A DNA stretch of 64,000 nt from Sarcocystis neurona (lineage: Eukaryota; Apicomplexa; Conoidasida; Eucoccidiorida; Sarcocystidae): assembly GCA_000727475.1 (NCBI GenBank), contig KL647306.1, forward strand, positions 1,801,332 through 1,865,331, given 5' to 3'. The position numbers were made by a program, and so were the translations under genes. Under the pieces are notes generated by a model that had not been told where the DNA came from, ran no database searches, and worked only from the letters and a program-made list of their open reading frames with translations. Shown one piece after another: positions 1 through 12,400 of the stretch. The stretch's first letter is position 1. Every line of letters begins with the position of its first letter.

Positions 1-1599
1 TTGGTGGGCACGACCGTGCTGATACTGGGTTTCTTTGGTTGCTTCCGCCGTATGAAAGGCGAAAATCTAGATCTAAGTCGCAACTTATGGAATGAAGATC
101 TTTTCTGGACATCGCTGTTCCATTTCATGCTTACATGCTTCGCTGTGACATGTGGCTTATCCGCCCTCGCCAGCCACACAAATTTACACTCTCACGCAAA
201 AGTTCTCGGCTTTCGACGGGTGTTCAGATGGTGTCTCACTCTCCACGCAGCAGCAGCCGTGTTCACGCTAGTAGTTGCTTTCAAATTAACGGTGGTTGAT
301 TTCCTTGAACCTGAAGGCGGCGCCACGCTTACTGCAAAGAAGAAGACGCTGGAGTTAATTGCGGACAATCGCGATCTCAAAGGACCAAAAGACGTTTATG
401 TGTACCCTCGTGGCCCGCATACGGCGAACTCGGTCACGTCCAGTTCCTTGTCTCCGATGGGCTTCTCCCTCCTGCAAATCACAACTGCAAGCTCCAACGT
501 GCCGAAGTCTACTGAAAATGCAGAGACGACGAAGGTTGCATCGTCAAGTGTAGTGACAACACGGGCGCCGGACCACTCAATTTTCGACGGACGTTCGATG
601 AGACATTCAACGACTCTAACAGATTTTCTACAGCGGATGTCGGGACGCAGCGGAGAGGCCGTGTGGCCCCTCCACGGGATGTCTTTCGACTCGTCTCTGC
701 AGTGGCAGGATTTTACAAGGAAGGGGGCTTTTCGAAGGGCGCACCACTGGAAAGGCAACGAAGACAGCCCACGTGTTGCGGTACTTCACAGTAATGCAGC
801 ACGAGAAGCGAAGCCGTGCCCGACGTCCATTCTTCAGTCAAAGGGAGGGTTCGAGAGAGACTACAGCAGAGCACTCACGCCAGAATTCACAAATCCCTGT
901 GTATACGCAGACACTTCTGCTTCATTGGGTGGGAACGGTAGCAGTGCGGAAGCTGCATCATCGCAGGCTCGCCCGCTCACTCCAGCCTATAAAGGAGATA
1001 GGCACTCGTTCGTGTCACATGCAGCTGGGTCAAACTTTTTACCAGTCTTACACGAACATGAACCTCGGCAAAAATCCCGTGCAGTCGCACAATTAAGTAG
1101 TCATAGGGATGCACCCTCGTCAGAGTCGAAGAGTCACTCAGCTGCTCAGTTCACAAGTTCACCAAAGTGTGTTTTTATAGACGTGAAGTCCGGAGAACGT
1201 ATTTCGGCTACTACTCATAGGAGAAATGTTGTGAGTGATGCACTTGTAGGGCAAGCAACAGCGCTACCGCCAGCAGGTATCTTTAGGCGTATATATGGTA
1301 AGACGGACCCTGAGAGCTCCACAGGTGACCAGCATCAACATCAGGCCCATGTTTCATTCTTCCTCGAGGGTTATAGTGAAGAACCAGGGAGACTAGCTGA
1401 CGGCTCAGCTGCTCCAGAGGTGAAAAATGAGCTGCACCCTGTTCGAGATTCGCGGGTCTACAGGATAATGCTTTATCTTGTGGTGCCCCTGGACTACGCT
1501 GCCGCTGTGCTGCACGTAATTTGTTTCATGTACACGTGGCACCTGGCATCCAAGATCGGCGGAATGTTCGGACTCAAGATCTTGAAAATACCCTTCTAA
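1..1599 (+). CDS. Multi-pass membrane protein, 3' part (5' end outside window)
   Basis: The reading frame is open from the first base to a TAA at 1597-1599 (532 codons in view); no convincing ATG start is visible, so the gene or its last exon probably begins left of the window. Hydrophobic segments lie at about residues 2-14, 36-57, 76-97 and 488-513. Between the third and fourth is a roughly 390-residue hydrophilic stretch rich in Ser, Thr, His and Arg. The tail after the last segment is short and basic. That layout (membrane helices around a long disordered loop) suggests an integral membrane protein, but I recognise no family signature. It converges on the GH13 gene, whose stop codon is at 3226. 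It lacks microsatellites and its codon use is even, which supports true coding. A C-terminal exon of a larger transporter-like protein is possible. Confidence 0.7.
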   Translation: MVGTTVLILGFFGCFRRMKGENLDLSRNLWNEDLFWTSLFHFMLTCFAVTCGLSALASHTNLHSHAKVLGFRRVFRWCLTLHAAAAVFTLVVAFKLTVVDFLEPEGGATLTAKKKTLELIADNRDLKGPKDVYVYPRGPHTANSVTSSSLSPMGFSLLQITTASSNVPKSTENAETTKVASSSVVTTRAPDHSIFDGRSMRHSTTLTDFLQRMSGRSGEAVWPLHGMSFDSSLQWQDFTRKGAFRRAHHWKGNEDSPRVAVLHSNAAREAKPCPTSILQSKGGFERDYSRALTPEFTNPCVYADTSASLGGNGSSAEAASSQARPLTPAYKGDRHSFVSHAAGSNFLPVLHEHEPRQKSRAVAQLSSHRDAPSSESKSHSAAQFTSSPKCVFIDVKSGERISATTHRRNVVSDALVGQATALPPAGIFRRIYGKTDPESSTGDQHQHQAHVSFFLEGYSEEPGRLADGSAAPEVKNELHPVRDSRVYRIMLYLVVPLDYAAAVLHVICFMYTWHLASKIGGMFGLKILKIPF

Positions 1600-3225
1600 C
1601 CGGACGCAACACATTTAGCTAGGTACTTCAGCCTGAAACAGAAAGCGGAAGGTTCCTCTCGCTCTTACAATCTGAAGCTTTTCAATCGGCGCCGGAGTTA
1701 TTCCTACGCATGGACCGGTAACATTGGCGGTTGCAGACGCGCAACACTCGAAAAGTTGTCGACCGGGCGGTGGCGCAGTCTGTTGATTACAAACCGTGAT
1801 GTTACCAATGTATATACATGCACATGGTTGGTGAATTATTCATATATTTGCATATATGTACATATAGGTACACACGTATGTAGGTATACAGGTATACACG
1901 TATAGAGTGTTTGAATACTGTAAGATTTCCGTCCTGCTGACCCTTGTGTCAATCTGCTGAAGTAGGTAACGTCAACTCTTTTATGCTTTACTACTGTTGA
2001 AGCGGCCTAATTAGGAGACGTCAGCGGAGAACACGAGTGTAGAGTGAGTTCCCTGTTTTGACTTCGAATGCATGCTTCGACGCATGCAGACGTATTCAGT
2101 ATTTTTTTAACCTCTATAGGATTTCTTTTCCGTGGAAGTATCGAGGTGTCAGCGTGCAGTATTAACTGCGCCACTGTCCCGGCTATACGACGTAGAATGG
2201 GCACCGAGGGAGGATTCTTAAGTAAAATGAAATCTTATTACATGCGTTTTACATTCACTGTTGCACGTAGTTCTACTTGTAAAGAAAACATAGAAGGTTC
2301 TGTTTTGTGTCCACACAGGGGGTTTCGGGGACTTCAATACCCCAGCGAAGCGTGCCAGGAAACAGCCGTCAGTTCAGTGCACAGGAGATATCTTGTCCAA
2401 GAAAGGAAGATGGGTGAAACCAATTTCGCTCGGTTTTGGCCACACGGAGCAGACGTCAACGTCAGAGGAAGAAGTCTTAGTGTGTTTGGCAGAGATGGTG
2501 CTCAAACTGTACAACTTTCGCATCCGTCAACGTATAACGACATAAGAGATGAAAACGCATCTACAGCAGGTCTCTAAGAGCGACGGCCGAGAAAAAAAGT
2601 TGAGGGAGGGACGGTGCTCGAGTTTTTGGTGTACCAGCAGCGGTCATGTCAGACAGAATAACAGAAGTACTTAAGCGATATCCCTGCGCGACAGTTACTT
2701 CATGATAAAAATCAATGTGTAAAACTTCTGGCAACTTTTCGAAGGTTGTGTAGCAACTACGAGTATCTGGGGGATAGGCGGGAATTCACAAGGATCCGTC
2801 AGGAACGAAATTGCTAACGGGACGGGCACCACGCCGAGGAAGCATAGTCATTCTGTTATCCAGTACGAGTCCACGCGCTGGAACACTTTCAGATACCGGG
2901 TGCACAGTCAGCGGCGTAACGAGTCGTGCGGAAACTCTTGATCGAATTTTCTGGCCATTTGTGCAGGTTATCCCCGGCGAATCACATGGACACATTCCTT
3001 TGTATGAAAGCATATACGCCTGTAAAGGAATGATGTTTGCTTCCTTGTCCTTTTCGTCCTAGATAGATTTTCCTTGAGTTTCTACGTCGTCTGTCTTTAC
3101 GGAGTTACGCTCGGTAAAGGTAACGAGTCTACACCTAGATTTATATATCGATATACATCCCAGTGTCACGGCTTCTAGGTGCACGCTAATAATTCAACTC
3201 TCATTGCTGGGCCCTTCTGCTGAGT
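1600..3225. other. Intergenic region between convergent genes
   Basis: This stretch contains a short TA/CA-rich microsatellite (about 1808-1905) and one plus-strand ORF (2068-2577, 169 codons, ATG start) with no recognisable domain. The ORF is not repeat-derived and could be an exon of an unrecognised gene, but it has no supporting homology or clear splice signals, so I do not call it. The rest should contain both 3' untranslated regions. Confidence 0.5.
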
Positions 3226-3479
3226 TCACCCCTGCTTTTCGTATACGGTCACCGACCATTTGGGCAGTTTCACTGGCAACTTCCCCATTGCAGAAGAATG
3301 AAGTTTCTCGTTGTTCTTTGCCGTCCAGCTCCCGTCCCATCCTCCGAATTCTTCAGCTTGGGAATTAAACAATTGAACAAAGCCGTTTTCTTTCCAGTCC
3401 GTATTAATTTGATATGATGCTTCCTCCCATTGGTTTTCCGAGAAGTTTAACACTATGAGAAGATTTCCACGGGTGAAGC
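3226..3479 (-). CDS. GH13 gene exon 14: C-terminal beta domain and stop
   Basis: Acceptor CTAAACAG; TGA stop at 3226-3228. It encodes FTRGNLLIVLNFSENQWEE, FNSQAEEFGGWDG and LPKWSVTVYEK, the usual all-beta C-terminal domain of GH13 enzymes ('vvlNFs... ifnsd...fGG ...lp..s..vy'). Confidence 0.95.
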
Positions 3480-6400
3480 CTGTTTAGGAGACAAAAAGTT
3501 GTGCATGGTGAAGACAGTGAACACACGTTCCTGCACAACGCCACCTCCACATCGCGTGACACGACGACAGCACTATGCACAACAGTGCCCTAAAATAGAA
3601 CAAGGCAGCTTTGCACACGTTTACACTGTTACACCTTTACTCGAAAAAGGTAAAACTAATCAAAGGTGCCTTCCAAGCGCGTCAGCACGAGCCCACTGCT
3701 CTTCTTCTGCACAAACCTCTGCTTACACGAAGTGTCACACATACTCAGCTCGCAAAGCGTACCCGCTTATTAAAGACATAAGGGGTCAACATGGAAAGAT
3801 TTGTGTAGAATTTTCGAAGTTGAGGTAGAATGCAGGCAAGGCTTCCCAGGGCACCACTACGACGAAGTCAAAAAAAGCATTGAAAGGGCGGACCGAAAGA
3901 AGAAACAGCTTTCCGTTCTACTGTAGCTTCTGTTGAGCTGCTTTCCCTCTCTCCTGCTGTTCAGAGCGGCCTATGCGTTTGAACATTTCATCTCATCTAC
4001 TGAGATGGGTGGGGAGAGCTCCAGGTCGCCCTCTTCCAGGCGCACCAGGAAATTCACGCGTGCACCACCTTTCTGGAGTTCATTTCTACATTACATGCGA
4101 GTTGGAGAAGTGTTCGTTCGTACTGCAGCTTCCTCTCAATCTCATCAAAGGCATGCCACACTAGGCCCCTCTCCCGAGGCTGAGTACAAGGTGCACCGTT
4201 AGAGAAGACAAACCGTTGATTCTGATAAGTCTTTAACCATACTACGATCAGCGAATACGCGGAGAACAGAACACACGCTAACAGGCAACAGAGTGAGGAC
4301 CTTTCGCACATCCCATTCAAGGTCTACATCCACAAACCGCATGTAAAGCGCCGCGTGTGTAGGAAAGTGTACTAGAAAGAAACACTTCGTGAAGGAATAC
4401 GATTCAGCGTGGACGGTACATGCCGCAGGCCATGACATACCTAAAACTCGGTTGTGCGAGTCCACGTGCGGAAAGTGGACGGACGTATCATCATCGGTGA
4501 GGGACGCGTGCTTTAGTCGAAGCTCGTTGGCCGCAGCAACCTGCCGCATCCCACGCAAACAACAATCGAACGTGGAGACACACAGATACCGTCTCCTAGC
4601 CGTACTCAGCAGTAAGAATTTTGCATACATAGACACACGACCAGCCCCCATATATACAGGAACATAGGTCCCAAACACATACTGATGAGGGGACGTCCGC
4701 GTGTACAGACGCGCACTTATAAGCTTTAGCTCCTCTGTCCGCTGCCTCGATGATTTCTTCTGCAGACGAGGTCTCCTCTCGCTCCGCGAAATATATTTCG
4801 GGTTTTCCTCAAAGAACTTTTTGTCTCAGCCTTGTAACACTTTACCAGACAGTACGGCACATGAGCACCCTCCCTTCTTTTGCAGAAGCATTCTACGCTG
4901 CAGTGGGTGTATTAGATGCCGCAGAAGAAGACCGTGCCAGCCGCAGTCGAGGCCCAAAAACGTTTGTCTGTGCCTGCGTTGGACTCTCTGCGCGCGACTC
5001 GGTGGACGCGCACGTCTGTCCTTGCGGCGTCTTTCTGTGTGTCTTCGCACATAAACGTTCACGTACGCATACATATATATATATATATATCCGTACGTGT
5101 CTGTAGACAGCCACAACCATTTCCCGTTCTGGTGAGGTCAGAGCCGGTCGGCTCTGCGGATGCAGATTTGCTGCTGCGGAGCTCTGCGTGTGTAGGGAGC
5201 AGAAAGTGCACGCTGTCCCTGGAAATTTCGCATATCGCCATACGGACAGTAGTTCCTAGATGTGTCTTTAGGCTGCTTAACAACTTGGTGGTGGTTCTTG
5301 TTTTGCGAAAGAGACACGACTGTCGTGGTGCAGAGTGGTCGTCTACGCTTAGGAGACGGCTTATCGTTTGTGAACTGTTTCGGTCCTAACAGGACGTCAC
5401 GCGCAACTACAGAAAAGGGCCCTACATTCCCCTGGAAGAAGCCTCTTCTACAGAATGAAGGCTCGCAAGTGCTGCGCGTCTTGAAGCTTTGTCGCCGTCA
5501 GGAAGGCCCGACACTCCAGAGCAAGCTATGGCAGGACCATCTGCTGTTTCACACGTTACACTCGGCTGGGTCTCCGCGATTCAGGCATAGGCGGACGCCT
5601 ACATACGTACGACTACGTTTCTGCGTGTCACAAATCGTAGGTTAAGAGCTCGACGACTGTAGACAAAGTCAGTCGTAGCGCTGGAAACCGTCCACATTTT
5701 TGTTGTGTGCATGCGCACGTGGTCTTCATACGCAGAGAAACAGGCTCAGACAGACGCGCCAGTGGACGTCCACTTACCGTGGAAACACCGAGGAAGAAGA
5801 ACATTTTTGGCGCCTTCTGCATGTGTCGTTGGATAGCTAAGGATCGAGTACGCGTGTGGAAGAGTGTCCTTGTGAAGACACACGTACGAGATATGCATCT
5901 CTTTGTACAAGATGACGTACATGTGCACATGTGTGTGTTCGAGGAAAAGCCTGTACTTTGTTCCCACGCGTTTATGATAGTGTGTGAGTCCTTACAGCCG
6001 CGTTCGATAGATAACACGCATGCCTACGTATATACGCGTACTTGAGGTCAAGGACGCAGACAATCCCTATGTCCTTAAGAAGACGTCAATATCAGTACGT
6101 ACGTCAGCTTATTGATACATGCGGAACGCATGCACAGTAGTACGTACCTGCGTGCGTTCTACACCAAGATAGATATGCGGGCAGAAAAACGAGAAGACGC
6201 GGATACGTGTATTTTGTACGTGGAGAGACAGACAGCCAGAGGTGTGTGCACGTGTGAAGGCGTCGGGGGGGCAAAGCCACAAGGTAGCCGCAGCGGTAAT
6301 GCTGTGCCGTCGCTGTTTCTTACAAGGCTGCGCATCTGCTGAGAAAAGACGTCGCTTTTCTCGACGAGTTGCCAATTAAAGCTGTGCGACGCGTCTACAT

Positions 6401-9400
6401 TCCACCAGTCATCTTGGCATGTTTCTGTGCCCATGAACAGCATTGGCAGCCCCCGGCTGGTTGCCTGCAGGCTATACCTGACGGGCAGCAGCGCGCACAG
6501 TAAGACGCGTGGTGCGTGTACATACGACCGCAAACGCCCACGGGAGACGAGGCACACGGGGTGTACGTACACTCAGGGACAGGTGTAAGGCAGAAGGGGA
6601 AGGCGCCTACGGGAAAAGAAGAAAATGAAAGGGACTGCCCTTGTGTGCGTCCACCTACGAGAAGAATCGCGATGTGTACGTAGGCAGAGAGAGACAAGAA
6701 AATGCTGGACGAAAGCAACGAGGAAAAGCCAGAATAGACGAACGTGCGGGAAGGGCAAGAGTCCAAATTGACGAGGTACACACGGGAGAGGAGACAGCAA
6801 GAGACGCTCATATACACTGGGAAGAACAACAAAGGACGTTGTACATAAACACCCACACACACACGGAGGGAAAGGTACTGCGCAGACGCAAGAGAGAAAC
6901 GAGAAAGACAGAGAAAACACATACCGGGAAGACGCAGAGAATGTCGAGAAGGCGTCAGAACTGGTCCTTCGTTTGCTAGTGGGAACGCAGAGATACTGGA
7001 AAGGACGAGAGCCTTGCGTGAAAGAAAAAGGGAGCTGGCTCTCGTGACGCCTAGCACAGAGAGGAAGAAAGTAGTTTTCTTCCTCCCGTTTCCACACAGC
7101 AGGCCAGGAAGATTTACAGCGGCGCTCATGCGTACAGATCGACGTACGACGCAAGCACGTGAAGATCATCATGTGAGGACGTAGACACATAAACACACAC
7201 ATCTATATACAAGCGTGCGACCACCTCAGCACGCAGATGGGCTTGGGCGTGCGTGCGAACCTATGCGCACCCACCCACCCACCCACACGCACTAGATATG
7301 GGGAGATATATACGCAGGCAGAAAAACAGGAAAACGACGGGATCTCTTTGACCTGGCCCGCACACACGTCCTCGTGTGTGAAGCAGCCCCATGCGACGCT
7401 TGTATAAGGCAACTCAACCCAGACGCCTAGAGCAGGCGATCTACCTTCACAGCTTCAGATCCGTACGTATTATAAACAGCAGCTGCGCGTGTGCGCACAC
7501 AACACACGAAGGAAGTTTTGTCTCTCCCTACGAAAGAGGAGACACAGACAGACCTCCGAATTTGTCACGGCCGAGGAGGGTACAGACGCATACATATTCT
7601 GAGCTCGCAGAAGGGACCGTACGTAATATGAGCCGAGGAAGCGACCCCACCACAACTCCACAAAAAAATGAAGCAGTTCACACAGCTTCCTTGCCAAACG
7701 GTGTTCCTTCGCTGGGGTGCGTGCGACCCTGACAGGACCGTATGTTTCTGATTATCTGCAAAGTGGTTCTCCTACCGGGGGGCCTACGACGCTCTATGTA
7801 TCCATATGTAGATTTGTGTGTGGATGTGTGTGTATATCTTTTATACAACAGAAACCGTCTTTTTTTACCCGTACTAATATGTGTACGTAGTATGTTGGTG
7901 TGTGAGCGTCTACTGCTTGGCTGTGATGTGTATGTTGCGCTTGCCGACCCAGAGAGGGTTGCTGCAGACAAGGAACGAAGTGACGTGCCCGTTCTACTAC
8001 AGCTTTTTAAAAAGCCGACGCGTTGCCTGTATATTTGGGTATTTGTTACAGCACGCAGAAAATCAAGTGCATGCACATCGAGCGGCAAAACTTCCGAAGA
8101 AGACGCGCAAACGTGCTGGGGCACACAAGCGACTCGGAAGAAAAATTTTGCACTTTCCTTTACCACATGCGACACTGCGCTCTGCTGTGCCAGTTGCTCC
8201 TGCCTCCGTATAAATTCACTGCGTAGCGACCGCTCCTGCCGTCAGTGAAGCCCTGCGACAGCGCGCAGCAGGCGCGCCGCAGCACACACACAGACGCATC
8301 CGGTGTACGTACACCGAGGCGACATCGCACACCGCCTGTACGTACGCCCGGACGTGAAGAGGCAAGCACCCGCCTTGCGCGTAAGACAGAAGAAGCGAGA
8401 GGGAACCTCGGGAAGCTACACATGCTCGGCGTGGCGACGGCTCAGCGCTCGGACAGAAGGCTTCTTCGCAGGAACGGCAACTGACGCTGCTGCGCAGACG
8501 CCATCCCTCCCCACGCATGCGACACAGGCGAGGTCGTATAATTCTCGTACGCACGGATACCAGGGAACTGACACAAGGCAGAATACCTTTGACAGAGAGC
8601 TTAAGCACACACACAAGTGCATGTAAAGATATGGTAGGCGTATTCGAGAATATATATGCGTATATGTGCATATATATGTATACACCCAAAGATGCGCCTC
8701 CGTGATGCCGTCCTGCTGCACACGTACATATATATGAGGAAAACATGTGAGTGACGTCTATATTTGCGTGTGACTAACCTCTGGGAAACGCATTAGCTTC
8801 TACACATATAGGGAAGACGACAACTTTCTATCTCTATACCTGTGTCTCTCTATCTCTCTGTGTCTCCCTTTCCGTGTCTCTGTGCACACACGCGCATATC
8901 TGCGGGTCTTCCCGAAAAGACGCCTCTTGGGCAACTTTCTCTAACATATACGCTCATACTTATATATACATATGTATATGTATATGCATACACAAAACAC
9001 TTGCATGCGGGGCCCAGTAGATCTCCGTAGACCTTTTGCTTCTCTGGTCTCTCATTTTTGTATGCGTGTGGACGGCCTGTTCTTCTGCGTGCAGTTGTGA
9101 AAGGCCACGCAAATTTTCCCAATTTTTGTTCCCCCGTATGTAACACCTATGCAAGCGGAGAGGAAAATGGTTGCTGCAGGCAAGGATGTTCATGTGCTAC
9201 ACGCAGAAAAGGAGGAGGCAATCTCGATCGGTAGAAGTCAAAGTTTTGGGACGCAGAGACGGTTGTGGAGGGACTGCGAGGAGTACGCGGCAATCTGCCT
9301 GCCGGCCACCTGGCCGTTGCGGTCTATTTGTTCAAACAAAAGGAAATTTTTGTGTCTACACATCGCGGAAAGAATGCCACCTCGACAAGACATTTGTATT

Positions 9401-12400
9401 CTTCAGGAGAGGAAGAGAGAACCCGACATACACGGAGCCACCGCAACAGCAGCGACTGCTGCAGGAGCAGCACCAAGAGCAACGAAGCAGCGCAAGAAGC
9501 AGCAGCGGGAGCAGCGCCGGCCGCAGCAGGAAATCCACCGGCGGCGTAGTAGCCGTCGCAACAGAAGTGTGCGCGGCAGCAGCAGAAGTAAAACCAGCAG
9601 CAGCGTAGCCGTAGCACAGCAGCAGCAGTAAAACCAGCAGCGGCATAGTTATCGCACCAGCAGCAGACATGGCAGCAGCAGTAGGCGCAGCAGCACAAGT
9701 GAATTCAACGGCGGCAGAAGTAAAACCAGCAGCAGTACGGGTCGGCGGAAGCACTAGTAAATCCAGCAGCAGCAGGAGGCACGGCAGCAGCGGTACGTGC
9801 GGCAGCAGCAGTAAAACCAGGAGCAGCGTAGCCATGGCAGCAGCGTAGCCATAGCAGCAGCACTAGTAAATCCAGCGGTGCCGTAACAGTAGCCGCAGCA
9901 ACAGCCGCAGCAATAGCCGCAGGCAGGGCAGCAGCAGAAGGACGTGGAGAGTCGCACAAGAGTTGCAGAGGCAGTAGCAGCAGCGGCTGCACGCGTGTGC
10001 AACGGTACTTGCTGTTTATTCCCAGCTTGGTCGTGGCTTCCTAAAATTGAGTTCACGCACTGGTGGGACTTCGAGAAGCCTCTGCAAAGTCGCACCAGGC
10101 ACACACGAGCAGGGAAAACAAGGAGAGATGTGAAAACGAGTCGGCTTTGAGCCAGCTCGAATGAGGAGAAGCCGGTGCAGCAGGCCACGGCGAGGAAGAC
10201 GAGGAAGGAAACGAAGAAGAAGCACACGCGGAAAGAGCGGAGCAAAAGAAGCGGCAGAGGGGAAGAAGCCGGAGAAAAGCAGCTGCCACGAGACGAAAAA
10301 GAGGCAAAGTTTTATAAGGAGCTTTCTCTCCAGAAGAAACGAAGTCGGTTTGCCTACGAGGCGGGGGGAGGGGGAGGGACGCCAAAGAGAAAAGAAGGGA
10401 GCTGCTAGAACAAAAGCGAACAAGAACCTACGACTTTCCAGGCAGGAAAGCGGAAGAATGTGGACAGACGGCGCAGAAATGGGAAAGGCACAAGGCGACG
10501 GCCCGGCACACAGAGACGGGTCCCGCAGAAAAGCTGCTCGAGCAGGAGGGCGGAAGCCGACAGCTGCGGGCGCCGGTTCAACAGCAAGAAGGAAGACGAT
10601 GTGCAGAAGAGGACAAGAAAGGAAAAAGAAGACGGAAGCGAACGGAGAAAAGCGGCAGAAGAGAGCGGACGACGTAAAGGAGGAGAAGCAAAAACAGGGT
10701 GGTGAAGTCTGGGAAGAAGAAAACCGCCGGTGAAGGAGAAGACGGAAAAGGAGAGGAAACGAAAAGGCTCTTCGTATCAGAGGAGCGCGCGTGTGTCACC
10801 ACGGCTGCACCGCGAAAGAGAAGCTGCTGCTGCTGGAAAGTCGAGGAAGGGAAAAGCAGTGGACACAAGAAGCAACCGAAAAGGGACGGACAGACGGAAC
10901 AGCGGTGGTGGAAATGCCTCCCTCTGCACTTTTCCTCTCTATTCTTCTATCCACTTATCTACACACTTTCGTATATACATACACATACATGTATACATGT
11001 ATATATGTATGTGTGTGTGTGTGTACACAGCCATATCTATGTGTGTGTGTTTCTCTGAGGACTTGCACATATACTACCACACACACACACACAGTGTACA
11101 ATAGTGTCCACACAGATATACGTACGTATGTATATACATGCAGAGGTGCACGGGTGTAGATAGATAGATCCGGGCACAGGGGACGAGCAAGAGAAACGTT
11201 AGGTTTCTGACGGAATCAAAAACAGAGATATCCGGTGGAGAGCCAAGACACATCGAAAATGGCAGCGTACACATATATATACATACACGTATGTATGGGG
11301 CTTTTTGTGTGTCAAGATTGTACAGAGGTACAGGTGGTAGACTCCCGCCGACGCCTGCGCAGCTGTTTTCGAACAACTGAACAGCATGCCTTTACTTTCG
11401 TGTCTACATACGTAAATGTACACGCCCACATACATGTATATGAGTGGGTAAGCAGATTATGTAACAAGGGGCAGATTGACAGAAAGAGAGCAGGCGACTC
11501 GTAGAAATAGAGGGAGAGCGGGCAACGGTGAGGTAGTCGTTTACAGATTCTTCAAAGAAATACGCAATAGCAGCAAAAATGAAGTTCAGGAGTGCCTGAC
11601 TAGCAGAAGGAGACAGCAGTGTGTGCGGGACTGTACAGATGGATAGCCTCCATAGATAGAAGAAAAAAAACGACGGGGAAAAAGGGAAAGAGTGAAGAGC
11701 ACACAGAAGCACACATCCACATATCCTACATATATATATACACACACATACGCATATGTGTATATATACGTAGTATACGTGTATATGCACGCATATACAT
11801 ATATACTTGTATATGTGTATACGTAATGCGTGTGTACATGGACGCACATTTATATTATATACATACACACATGTATACGAATATGTATAAATATATGTAA
11901 ATATGTAATATATGTGTCTATGTAATGTATGCGCATCCGTAATATATGTGTGTGTGGACGCACATTTATTTTGTATGTATACACACGGATGCGTATAAAC
12001 ATATGTAAATACGTAGTACATGTGTATATGGACGCACACATTTCTCCTAATATCCGTCTCTGCGTGTACGTCGTCGAAGCAGAGGGGACCACAGGAGGCA
12101 GCGGTGGGAGAGGCAGTTTCACAGACAGCGAAGAGACGGAAGCAGCAGAGTCAAACGAAGCGCACTAACGGCGAAGAAAGGACGGGCCACCGTTGTGGTG
12201 GCGACCGAACTTCGCGAATGAAAGCAAGGTAGAACTCCCGGCAGAAAAGGCTGCGGCATACGGAAAGACGTCTCTAGAAGAGCGCGTCGAAACAGAGAGC
12301 TGCGTCGATAGAACAGCGGCTCCACACGTCTTCGTGGCGTGCGTGCGCGTCGCGAGAAACACGTGCCGCCGCAGGAGACGGAGACACACACGGGGACGCA